Assembly: GCA_964424375.1 (NCBI GenBank)
Contig: CAYRIH010000018.1
Location: 1-9,909 of the forward strand
Origin: CAYRIH01 sp964424375
Lineage (GTDB): Bacteria > Patescibacteriota > Kazan-3B-28 > UBA10110
Direction: 5' to 3'
DNA: 9,909 bases
The translations under genes were made by a program, and so were the position numbers. Numbering within the stretch: the first letter of the stretch is position 1; each line of letters starts with the position of its first letter. Shown here in pieces: positions 1 to 6,944 of this stretch. The notes beneath the pieces were generated by a model, which was not told the origin of the DNA, ran no database searches, and saw only the letters and a list, made by a program, of their open reading frames with translations.

Positions 1-53
1 CCGTTGAGCCATTGAATTTTAGTTGTTAATTAATTTAAAACTATGAAATAATT

Positions 54-62
54 AATATACCA
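54..62 (-). promoter_or_regulatory. Candidate extended -10 promoter facing left off the window
   Basis: On the minus strand TGGTATATT (62-54) resembles an extended -10 (TG-n-TATAAT). About 41 bp downstream an ATG at 12-10 opens a frame reading M-A-Q-R to the window edge. Too little of that frame is visible to call a gene, and the -35 region is not convincing. Confidence 0.22.
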
Positions 63-70
63 CCTGGAAC

Positions 71-101
71 ATGGGAATTACTCGCCAGAGTAATTTCCCA
101 T
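71..101. other. Long hairpin next to the terminator
   Basis: ATGGGAATTACTC (71-83) pairs with GAGTAATTTCCCAT (88-101) around a GCCA loop, with one bulged base. It ends 10 bp before the plus-strand terminator stem, so the two hairpins together make an element of about 80 nt. It could be part of a small structured RNA ending at 147 or a processed leader. No riboswitch family is recognised. Confidence 0.6.
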
Positions 102-111
102 TCCCCTTTAT

Positions 112-147
112 GGGCATGGCTTTGGGTCGCCGTGCCCTCTTTTTTTA
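112..147 (+). terminator. Strong intrinsic terminator, plus strand
   Basis: A 9-bp stem (GGGCATGGC 112-120 with GCCGTGCCC 129-137, one G-U pair) closes an 8-nt loop. It is followed at once by TCTTTTTTT. This is a textbook rho-independent terminator for plus-strand transcription. On the minus strand the hairpin is preceded by the A-run and has no following T-run, so it is not a good terminator for the 111-aa gene. No plus-strand gene is visible; the transcript may enter from left of the window or start within 1-70. Confidence 0.8.
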
Positions 148-165
148 TATTTGAATCCCCAATCT

Positions 166-223
166 CGCCGAGCCAGAGGCTCTTCGCCGAACCCTGAGGT
201 TCTCTGAACCGGAGGTCTGAGCC
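166..223. repeat. Three tandem small palindromic units, 19-20 bp period
   Basis: Units at 166-184 (CGCCGAGCCAGAGGCTCTT), 185-204 (CGCCGAACCCTGAGGTTCTC) and 205-223 (start TGAACCGGAGGTCTGAG). Each contains a mini-hairpin of the form GARCC, 3-4 nt, GGYTC. Arms in unit 2 and unit 3 can also pair across units (GGTTC with GAACC), and GGCTC (178-182) can pair with GAGCC (219-223), so a branched structure is possible. They lie between the end of the 111-aa gene (270) and the plus-strand terminator. They are more GC-rich than their surroundings, which suggests a REP- or MITE-like intergenic element or a structured 3' UTR. Confidence 0.55.
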
Positions 224-269
224 AGCGACAAGTTGAGAATGATAAGAAAGTTAGAAAAGCAACAAAGAA

Positions 270-605
270 TTATTTTTGGGTCAGGAAAACATACGGACGA
301 GTGATGGTGTACAAAAATTTCAACGACGGTGACAGTTGTTCTTTAGATAAATCAGAAACTCCAATAATGTTTTTCTCATCTTCAATAATTTCTAGCAAAA
401 CTTCTTCAGGCAAAGAGATTTGTTCTGCAAGAACATCTTCTGTTTCCATCTCTAAGGTCATTACGCCTTTACTCTCAAAATTAAATTGGTCATTAATATA
501 CTGATGTGAAAAGATAGTCCCTACTAACAAAACAAACCCAATTAAACCAAAGGTTGTGGTGGCAGTAAAAATAAACTTATTGTTTTTGTTTTTTGAATGA
601 CTCAT
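270..605 (-). CDS. Small single-TM protein of unknown function
   Basis: A 111-residue protein without a family that I recognise. A Lys/Asn-rich start (SKNKNNK) precedes one hydrophobic helix at residues 12-33, consistent with an N-terminal anchor. The remainder is acidic (runs such as EMETEDVLAE and EEVLLEIIEDEKN) and probably outside the membrane. It ends in TAA at 272-270. The ATG at 605-603 is 30 bp after the giant gene's stop, with no terminator between them, so it is probably co-transcribed with that gene. The start is preceded by an A-rich leader (CAAAAAACAAAAACA) instead of a Shine-Dalgarno sequence. It could be an accessory factor for the surface protein, but this is inferred from position alone. 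Confidence 0.6.
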   Translation of the reverse strand: MSHSKNKNNKFIFTATTTFGLIGFVLLVGTIFSHQYINDQFNFESKGVMTLEMETEDVLAEQISLPEEVLLEIIEDEKNIIGVSDLSKEQLSPSLKFLYTITRPYVFLTQK

Positions 606-623
606 TTTTGTTTTTGTTTTTTG
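581..623. repeat. 15-bp direct repeat flanking the start codon of the 111-aa gene
   Basis: TGTTTTTGTTTTTTG occurs at 581-595 and again at 609-623, 28 bp apart. On the minus strand it reads CAAAAAACAAAAACA: one copy is the untranslated leader and the other encodes the Lys/Asn-rich N-terminus. A local duplication around the ATG (605-603) is the simplest explanation; low-complexity drift is the alternative. Confidence 0.7.
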
Positions 624-635
624 TAGTAATCCTAT

Positions 636-3600
636 TTATCCATCATAAGGCGGCGGACCACCGCTTTCGCCAGGTCCATAATTTTTAAACATATATCCTA
701 AGTCTAGGGTATTTACTATGTCATCTAACGGCCAATTAATATTCCCAAGATATGAATTTCGATAAAAACTTTCTAATAACAAAGTGATATCAATTGTATT
801 AACTGCATTATCATGGAATGGTGATGGTAGTTCTTCAGTGCCGGCATCACGTTTATTTGGCAAAAAATCTCCAACTAACAATCCCATTGGACGGCTGCCA
901 ATTATCTTAGTAAAATCAATTTCAATTTCATCAATGGTAGGCGAAGACCCAGGTATAATAGGTTCTCGAATTCTGCCTAAATGATTTCTGCCTTTAGCCC
1001 ATATAGTGTATTGAGCCCCAGGATGGAAATAGATAGTAATTTCATATAGTTCTGTTAGTCTGTTGTCTGGACGAGGTGTCTTGGCATATACTTCATTGAT
1101 AAATACCGGATCAGCCAAGTTTTGCTCTTCCAAATAAATCCAAACTAAATTGTCATAGTCTCTGGCTTCGAATGGCACTATAACATTCAAAATACGAGGG
1201 ACCAGAGAACCAGGTTCTTCAAAGATAATGTCCGTAAATAATACAAAGTTATCAACATAAGCAGTTATTACACTGTGACCCACTTCATCTGAACTAACTC
1301 TAAACATGGCCCGACCATGGTTGTTGGTAGTAGTTAAATTATTAATACTGCCATCCGGTAATCTAATAGTGTCATAGGCTGGCCTATCGGTAGAAATGCT
1401 GATGACTTTGCCTTCTAACGGCACATAATTGCTGTTATGAACTGTTACGGTTACTACTGAAAAAGCTGTATCGTCAGCTGGGACATAACGGGGGACTGAC
1501 GAAATAGTAGTTAGATTATAATCAGCATCTTGATCAGCATTTTTAGTAATCACAACTTCATCCAAGATATTTAAGCCCAGTGGTCTGGCTCTCACCATAA
1601 CTGCGCCAACGATATTGCCTGGCACAAATTCTGTGTTCGCCTGACCATTAGGAGTAGTGGTATAAACCAAAACATCTTTCAAATAATCGCCGGTTTGCCC
1701 TTGAGCCAACTCAAAACTAATAGGCCAGCCAGCTACTGCACCTGTGTCAAAAGTAAGAGTAACAGTTATTTCTGATGTTTGCGTTCCGCCAGCCGGCAAT
1801 ATATTTGGAATGGCTGTCAAATCTAATTGATAATCAGATTGGTCTCGACCAATTTGGATAATAGCTGTATTAGACATCACCACACCGATACCAGGAATAG
1901 TCGCCCAAGCTACAATCTCAACCGTTTCGGGAATTCTTTCAGACTCAGGAGCAGCTATGTATGTTGAATAACCTACACCCGTAGTAGTAGCGGTATTAAT
2001 AGGCTGGATATGCCCTTTATGAATCCCCACAAATTCAAATATTAAATCAATTTTATCTCCAGTCGGCAATCCTTCTGCCTTTAGGGCGCTAGAAACTGGA
2101 TCGCCATATAGCGGCAAGGTATCTGGATTGGCACTCAATATAAATCCTTCATAAGGATAAACTACCTTAAGAATTTTAACCCAGTTGCCGATTACTATAC
2201 TGTCTTCTAATATAGCGGTAGCATTGATAGTAACAATTTCATTTTCTGAACCGCTGTCTGTAGTGTAAATGCTTTTAGCAATCCCGTATTTATTGGTATG
2301 AATTATTAAAGGATCAAGTTGACCATCATCATCTTTATCTAGAACAACCTCTACATTATTCTGAGGCGTTACTTCGCTAGTCAGAGGATCAATATAGCTA
2401 ACAGTTGCAGTAATAATAGCTTGTGATTCACCATCCCGCGGCAACTCTGGTGTGTTGGAATAAATATTCAACACATAATTGCTTTCATCAGTAACCAAAT
2501 AATCAAAATCTCCAGGCATAGTTGCTACTTCATCTTCAGTAGTAACTGCTATGTTCCAATATCCAACTAAGGCATCATTTTTTATAGAAATATCTACTTC
2601 TAAATAAGTAGATGACTGGACATGAGTATCAATTATTTCAATTCCCGAGCTATTACTACCATTTACTGGAGTAAAACTTACTACTGAAGAAATAAAATAG
2701 CTTTGATAGAAATGTGTCCCTTCACCAATAATACCAACAGTGTAAGTATTGTCTCGCAGACCAACTTTTGGTTGGATATTAACAAGCCTCGCACCTAAGT
2801 CTGCATCATGCGGCAAAACCAAAAATGGATGTTGGACTAATTCCATGCCACTAGGAAACAGGGGAGTAGCAGCACTAAAGGTCCAAAAGCCAAGCTTGGC
2901 TGTTTCATCAATATGCACCCAACTGTCATCTCCCAAAGTGCCACCCAAAGTTAGATTATTAGTATTTAGAATTTCTAACGAATCCCAGGTAATTTTTGAC
3001 TCCGACTCTTTGCTAATTAAAACATGGTCAGCCAAATAATGACTGTCATAAATTGCTCCAGCAAAAATGTGTGCTCCGCCATTATCATTGCCTCGAGTGT
3101 AAATAGTTTGAGCCACGCCTAATGGCATTCCATCACTCCCACTATTAACCTGATCAGGATTCAAATTACCATCATCATCACTAGCAAAATAAAAAATTAT
3201 TTCCTCTTCAATTAATTCCTTGCCGCCATTGTAATAGCGATAAATAGAAGCTCGCACAGTGCTCTGCTGAACATCTGAGGCTAAATGTGGCGGATCAACT
3301 ATCATTTCTAAAACATAAGGATGAATTGAAGCATCTTCTAAAATAAGCCACAGTTCGTCACTGGGACCATTTGTAACTTCAGCTAAAATTTTAAGCAAAC
3401 CTGGTGTGTCTCCAGACTCATAAGCAAATTCTGTTACTCCGAAACCATCAGTATCTACTTGGACATTAGTAGTACCGCTGGGCCAGAAATTGCCGCTACC
3501 TTCTAAAATGCTTAAGTTAATTGCTGTATCTGGATAGCCAGAAACTCTAATTTCTAATGGAGTAATGGATAATCCGTCTGCTATTATATATAAATCTTCT

Positions 3601-6600
3601 ATATCACAAAGTAGTGATTGAAAACTAATCTCTGCCGGAGGGATAAATGAAACTGTTGTATCATCATTCCAATTAGTAGCCTTGCCGATAGCTTGGATAT
3701 TAGGTAACTCTTGGCCTTGTTTGCCACGGTCAGGAATTAAAGCATCTACAAAACCAGTAAAATTAACATAAGCTGTATCAAGCAAGTTAACAAAATTGGT
3801 TTCCAATCCTTCTTCACTGCCACTATATTTGCCTCTGATAACAGCTACTCCTCCTACTTCTGAACTAATTTCAAATTTAACTTGGCCGTTCTCGTCAGAT
3901 ATAGGATCTACATACTGGCTCGATAAAATAATTATGTCTACCAAATTATCTGGATCCGATAATATATTTCTATTAGAAGCTACATCCATCCAATATCCTG
4001 GAGTTGGATCGTCATTATGGTCTACTAAAGTAACTGTAATTACAGATGTTTCATTGCCATCCGCCAGCACTTTAATAGGCTCTACCTCGATGGTAGATTT
4101 CAATACACTAGGAACGCCATCAAGAGTAAACGTCAAGGGCAATGGACCAAATACTTTTAGATCAACTACGCCAGAGATATCACTAACATCAACATGAGCA
4201 AACACGCCCTCTTCGGATGCTACTGTGGATGACAGTTTAAATTTAACTGAGCCATCCTCTTTGCTCTTTAACCAAAGGCCAATCCAGCCATCGTCGGGCG
4301 GATCACCATCTAAGGGCTCTATGGTAACTTGTTCGGGCTGAGGACCACTACCATGAGGAAAATATTGGCTAGAGGTAACTGTAATAGTTATATGCTGGCC
4401 AGCGATGGGGTTGTTCCAATAATCTCTTAATATGCCATGAGCTATCGCATATTCAGAACCATCAGCTTTTACTTCTGGAGGCTCAACCCAAAATTCCGAA
4501 TTGCCAAGATTTAATATCCCAACTCCTCCATACATAAACGGACCTATCACCTGTGCCTTAGATACAGTTGATGGCAAACTATTTAGACTGCCAGACGAAC
4601 CGCCAGCTCGATAGATATAGATTGTGGTCACTTTGTTTTCATCCGTAGTTCGCACAGCAAAAGTAGCTGCATAAGCTAAATTCTCTAAAGCATTGTTGTC
4701 TGGATTGTAGCTGGGCATAGCATACCAATCAGCATTATCAAACATGCCAGTGTAATTAGTAGAAGTTAACTCATAATCTGGGACATGAGCATTAGTCCAT
4801 TGGTCTGGAAGCTGAAATTCGATCTGGCCATTAATAGAAATGGAACAATAATTGCCTATGCCAACAGAAGTTAAGCCGTAAGTTGGAGGCAATTTATTTT
4901 CACTATTAATTTGTTCCCAACCAATTGCAGCAGTCCCCAGTTTTTCAACTCTATCTGTAATTTGAATAGGAATCCCAAACAAAGATGAATAAAATGGTCC
5001 ACCTGATATTTGTTTATAAAAATCCAGATAATCAAACCAGTCTGATCCAGTATAAGTAACATTTTCTAGACCAGCACTGGCTACAAAAGCATTAGTGCCG
5101 TCTGATAAATTAAGCTCTGCCAGACCAAAGAAGGCTCGACCTTTTTTAAATAATCCATCATACAAAGCATACCGAGAGCCTAGCTGTATAGAGCTACGTG
5201 GAAAACTAGCCAGATTAGTATTAGTACCTTGCCAATATTGGTTACTAGTGTTCCATCTATATGTAATATTACCTATATATCGATAATCATAACCATACAA
5301 CGAATACGGGTCATCGTATCGACCCCACATAGTCCTATCCAGAGTAAATGGATGGATATCGTCTTCAATTACCCAAAAAAGAAATGAAGTTGTCCAAAAG
5401 CCACCTGGATCTGTATCGCCCCAAATAGTCCCCCAGGAATATGGATTAGACCAACTAGCCCCACCAACCACTAACAGATCTCCATTATGGTTAAATAATT
5501 GATGCCCATACCTGCCCTGAGGAGCTGGATTAATAGTGGGGTATATAGCCCCAAGGGCATCCATCCAATGAAATGCTAATACTAATCTTAAATGGCCAAT
5601 CTTAATTACTCTACCTTCTGTCCAAGTATTTTCGATTAGAGGTTCACTAGATTCATAATCCGAATCCAACTCATCAGCGATAGAAGTCAAACTACCGTCT
5701 GGCGTTAAATCCAAAATGTAGTGCTCACTAACCGTAGTATAAAACTCTCCATTTAAAAGTAGTTGCGAGAGAAGAAGGTTTAAATTACTCCACTCTTCGG
5801 GATACCAAGGAGGTAGTCCATCTATTTCATTTCGGATAGGGCTTGGAATAATCTGTTGAATCATTACTCCATTGTTTAAATCAGGAATGTAAGCAACCAT
5901 ACCAATACCAGTTGTTCCACCTATAGGAGTTATAGGAGGTGGATTATCATTGTTTATACCAATAATAGACTGGCCTAATCCACCAGTACCAATAATTAAA
6001 GGAACATCTCCAATGACTGGCTTATCTTTAAGACTATCCCAATCGTCTCCGCCTAATACTAACGGGTCTTTAGCGCCATAATTCCCCCAAGTGCTATAAG
6101 TTGAACCCCTGAATGGATTACCATAAACACCTCCAACTATATGTAATTGATTGTCATAAATTTTAACTTCTGGATAAAAGTTAAGCCCGCTAATTAAAGC
6201 TACAACTTCCCATGTAGGACTAGTATCGGTTAAAGATAGTCTTTCAATAGTAGAATACAATAGGGGAAATTCGTTATCTTCATCAGATACTTCTGGGGCA
6301 TGAATATCTCCAGAAATAACGTAAATATAGCCATCATATTCTATAAGCCCAAATTCAGCATGACCAAAATTAAGAGGAGCTGTTGTTTCCCATAATTCTT
6401 CTGTTATAGGAGATCCATCGGTATCAATTTTAATACGTTCTACTTCTGGGACTAATGATAACCTATAACCCCCATTAGGTTGATACCATTTGTCTAAAGC
6501 ATTGTCGTCCCAAATTTTTTCGGTACCCCCAATTAGGTATACCCATCTTTCTCCGCCCTGATAAACATCAATCATTTTAGCATTACTTCTATCTTTATTG

Positions 6601-6806
6601 ATGTTGGGTAAATCAATCCAATTATTATCACTACCAGTAGGTGCTTCTTCAGCCGCACTAGGATCAGGTGGATTAAGCAATCTTTGAATATCAGAACTAA
6701 ATAAAACCACCCCTAACAAAAAAACAATAGCGGCGGAAGCAAATATAACCTTACGTAGGTTTTGTTTATCTTGCAAATAATTAGAAGTTCTTTCTAAAAA
6801 ATCCAT
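636..6806 (-). CDS. Giant signal-anchored surface protein: kelch-like region, Big_1/Ig-like repeats, dockerin-like C-terminus
   Basis: A 2056-residue protein, probably exposed on the cell surface. A short basic cytoplasmic tail (KQNLRK) precedes one hydrophobic helix at about 20-37, read as an uncleaved signal anchor with the rest outside. Residues 70-480 carry kelch-like motifs (RWVYLIGG, DGYIYVISG, NQLHIVGG, GRYGHQLFNHNGDLLVVGG), and 540-770 look like a second, more divergent set. From 774 to 1862 I count eight Big_1 (invasin/intimin-type) Ig-like units, each with a DG-like turn near its start and a G-x-(A/V)-x-x-x-(F/Y) strand later. IPT/TIG-like stretches interrupt them near 1010-1060 and 1338-1438. 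Residues 1868-1945 form a beta-rich module ahead of a dockerin-like ending (1976-2043). I found only two cysteines, so stability probably does not depend on disulfides. The ATG at 6806 is 52 nt from the predicted start point of a perfect promoter. Adhesion or cell-cell attachment is likely from architecture, but the ligand is unknown. Confidence 0.88.
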   Translation of the reverse strand: MDFLERTSNYLQDKQNLRKVIFASAAIVFLLGVVLFSSDIQRLLNPPDPSAAEEAPTGSDNNWIDLPNINKDRSNAKMIDVYQGGERWVYLIGGTEKIWDDNALDKWYQPNGGYRLSLVPEVERIKIDTDGSPITEELWETTAPLNFGHAEFGLIEYDGYIYVISGDIHAPEVSDEDNEFPLLYSTIERLSLTDTSPTWEVVALISGLNFYPEVKIYDNQLHIVGGVYGNPFRGSTYSTWGNYGAKDPLVLGGDDWDSLKDKPVIGDVPLIIGTGGLGQSIIGINNDNPPPITPIGGTTGIGMVAYIPDLNNGVMIQQIIPSPIRNEIDGLPPWYPEEWSNLNLLLSQLLLNGEFYTTVSEHYILDLTPDGSLTSIADELDSDYESSEPLIENTWTEGRVIKIGHLRLVLAFHWMDALGAIYPTINPAPQGRYGHQLFNHNGDLLVVGGASWSNPYSWGTIWGDTDPGGFWTTSFLFWVIEDDIHPFTLDRTMWGRYDDPYSLYGYDYRYIGNITYRWNTSNQYWQGTNTNLASFPRSSIQLGSRYALYDGLFKKGRAFFGLAELNLSDGTNAFVASAGLENVTYTGSDWFDYLDFYKQISGGPFYSSLFGIPIQITDRVEKLGTAAIGWEQINSENKLPPTYGLTSVGIGNYCSISINGQIEFQLPDQWTNAHVPDYELTSTNYTGMFDNADWYAMPSYNPDNNALENLAYAATFAVRTTDENKVTTIYIYRAGGSSGSLNSLPSTVSKAQVIGPFMYGGVGILNLGNSEFWVEPPEVKADGSEYAIAHGILRDYWNNPIAGQHITITVTSSQYFPHGSGPQPEQVTIEPLDGDPPDDGWIGLWLKSKEDGSVKFKLSSTVASEEGVFAHVDVSDISGVVDLKVFGPLPLTFTLDGVPSVLKSTIEVEPIKVLADGNETSVITVTLVDHNDDPTPGYWMDVASNRNILSDPDNLVDIIILSSQYVDPISDENGQVKFEISSEVGGVAVIRGKYSGSEEGLETNFVNLLDTAYVNFTGFVDALIPDRGKQGQELPNIQAIGKATNWNDDTTVSFIPPAEISFQSLLCDIEDLYIIADGLSITPLEIRVSGYPDTAINLSILEGSGNFWPSGTTNVQVDTDGFGVTEFAYESGDTPGLLKILAEVTNGPSDELWLILEDASIHPYVLEMIVDPPHLASDVQQSTVRASIYRYYNGGKELIEEEIIFYFASDDDGNLNPDQVNSGSDGMPLGVAQTIYTRGNDNGGAHIFAGAIYDSHYLADHVLISKESESKITWDSLEILNTNNLTLGGTLGDDSWVHIDETAKLGFWTFSAATPLFPSGMELVQHPFLVLPHDADLGARLVNIQPKVGLRDNTYTVGIIGEGTHFYQSYFISSVVSFTPVNGSNSSGIEIIDTHVQSSTYLEVDISIKNDALVGYWNIAVTTEDEVATMPGDFDYLVTDESNYVLNIYSNTPELPRDGESQAIITATVSYIDPLTSEVTPQNNVEVVLDKDDDGQLDPLIIHTNKYGIAKSIYTTDSGSENEIVTINATAILEDSIVIGNWVKILKVVYPYEGFILSANPDTLPLYGDPVSSALKAEGLPTGDKIDLIFEFVGIHKGHIQPINTATTTGVGYSTYIAAPESERIPETVEIVAWATIPGIGVVMSNTAIIQIGRDQSDYQLDLTAIPNILPAGGTQTSEITVTLTFDTGAVAGWPISFELAQGQTGDYLKDVLVYTTTPNGQANTEFVPGNIVGAVMVRARPLGLNILDEVVITKNADQDADYNLTTISSVPRYVPADDTAFSVVTVTVHNSNYVPLEGKVISISTDRPAYDTIRLPDGSINNLTTTNNHGRAMFRVSSDEVGHSVITAYVDNFVLFTDIIFEEPGSLVPRILNVIVPFEARDYDNLVWIYLEEQNLADPVFINEVYAKTPRPDNRLTELYEITIYFHPGAQYTIWAKGRNHLGRIREPIIPGSSPTIDEIEIDFTKIIGSRPMGLLVGDFLPNKRDAGTEELPSPFHDNAVNTIDITLLLESFYRNSYLGNINWPLDDIVNTLDLGYMFKNYGPGESGGPPPYDG
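678..881 (-). other. Dockerin-like C-terminal module of the giant protein
   Basis: Residues 1976-2043. Two copies of a V-N-T-(I/L)-D-(I/L) signature occur: NAVNTIDITLLLESF (2000-2014) and DIVNTLDLGYMFKNYG (2029-2044). This is the second half of the dockerin type I / EF-hand-like calcium loop D-x-N-x-D-G-x-V-N-x-x-D plus its helix. The first halves are unusual. In copy one, GDF and N are separated from DNAVNTID by about 14 extra residues. Copy two reads NINWPLDDIVNTLD, two residues longer than standard. The protein ends with a short Gly/Pro tail. Confidence 0.65.
1221..4487 (-). repeat. Array of about eight Big_1/Ig-like protein repeats in the giant protein
   Basis: Residues 774-1862. An early turn motif recurs as ADGSEYA (781), ADGNETS (915), ADGLSIT (1076), ASDVQQS (1176), RDGESQA (1457), YGDPVSS (1567), AGGTQTS (1672) and ADDTAFS (1777). 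It is usually followed by an alternating strand such as ITVTL or VTVTV. Each unit has a later G-turn strand: GSVKF, GQVKF, GFGVTEF, LGVAQTIY, YGIAKSIY, VGYSTY, GQANTEF and GRAMF. Units are about 100-125 residues. They are divergent from one another at both protein and DNA level, which argues against a recent tandem expansion. Big_1 domains act as rigid spacers in intimins and invasins. Confidence 0.7.
2493..2795 (-). other. IPT/TIG-like segment within the Ig-repeat array
   Basis: Residues 1338-1438 follow the IPT/TIG pattern: an IQPKVG opening, VGIIGEGTHF, a VVSFTP strand, a hydrophobic DISI strand, and a closing VGYWNIAVTT, as in transcription-factor-type Ig folds on bacterial surface proteins. 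A shorter related stretch lies at residues 1020-1056 (IPDRGKQG, then TNWNDDTTVSF). Assignment is by pattern only. Confidence 0.45.
4602..5186 (-). other. Second, divergent propeller-like region of the giant protein
   Basis: Residues 541-735. Segments such as FGLAELNLSDGTNAFVASAG, and IYIYRAGGSSGS preceded by AYAATFAVRTTDENK, resemble kelch or galactose-oxidase-like strands in which a hydrophobic strand ends in AG or AGG. They are too diverged for certain assignment. This region may complete the N-terminal propeller or form a separate one. Confidence 0.4.
5367..6599 (-). other. Kelch-like beta-propeller region of the giant protein
   Basis: Residues 70-480. Repeated units have the kelch pattern of a hydrophobic strand ending in GG or SG and then a later W/Y: YLIGGTEK (90-97), YVISGD (162-167), HIVGGVYG (222-229) and LLVVGGAS (444-451). 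The last is preceded by GRYGHQ, the classic 'R-x-x-H' strand of kelch units. Units are unevenly spaced, with a long irregular stretch around 250-400, so blade number cannot be counted by eye. Propellers of this kind bind proteins or glycans; the partner is unknown. Confidence 0.6.
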
Positions 6807-6864
6807 TGATAGTCTTTGTTTTTCTTTTTTTATTTTACCAGATATCTGTTTTTATTATTATATC

Positions 6865-6893
6865 ATTATACTAAACTTCTCTCAATTTGTCAA
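6865..6893 (-). promoter_or_regulatory. Perfect consensus sigma70-type promoter for the giant surface protein gene
   Basis: On the minus strand, TTGACA (6893-6888) is followed by exactly 17 bp and then TATAAT (6870-6865), a complete match to the housekeeping sigma-factor consensus in both hexamers and spacing. The start point should be near 6858, giving a leader of about 52 nt that is A-rich and lacks a Shine-Dalgarno sequence. It lies in the 138-bp gap between the bPH2 gene and the giant gene, so the giant gene has its own strong, probably constitutive promoter. I see no clear operator palindrome overlapping it. Confidence 0.88.
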
Positions 6894-6906
6894 GAGGAAA
6901 ACAACA

Positions 6907-6932
6907 ATCTACCCCATAACTTCTTTGTAGAT
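6907..6932 (-). terminator. Weak candidate terminator after the bPH2 gene
   Basis: A 6-bp stem (ATCTAC with GTAGAT) encloses a 14-nt loop, beginning 12 bases past the TAA. On the minus strand it is followed by the T-rich TTGTTGTTTTCC. The short AT-containing stem and interrupted T-run make it a weak signal. Its place between a gene end and a strong new promoter is what makes it worth listing. Confidence 0.22.
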
Positions 6933-6944
6933 ATAATTACTGAT

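Noticed and set aside
97..114. Possible antiterminator pairing: CCCAT (97-101) with ATGGG (110-114), competing with both hairpins, as in a riboswitch or attenuator.
   Set aside because: Only 5 bp against a 13-bp hairpin, and there is no plus-strand gene downstream of the terminator to control.
3796..4197. Plus-strand open frame of 133 codons inside the giant gene, and similar plus-strand frames at 2749-3039 and 9188-9535.
   Set aside because: They lie opposite genes with clear protein-family or repeat structure and show no recognisable protein features of their own.
1221..4487. Recent tandem DNA repeats in the giant gene.
   Set aside because: The Ig-like units are recognisable only at protein-pattern level; I saw no long direct DNA repeats.
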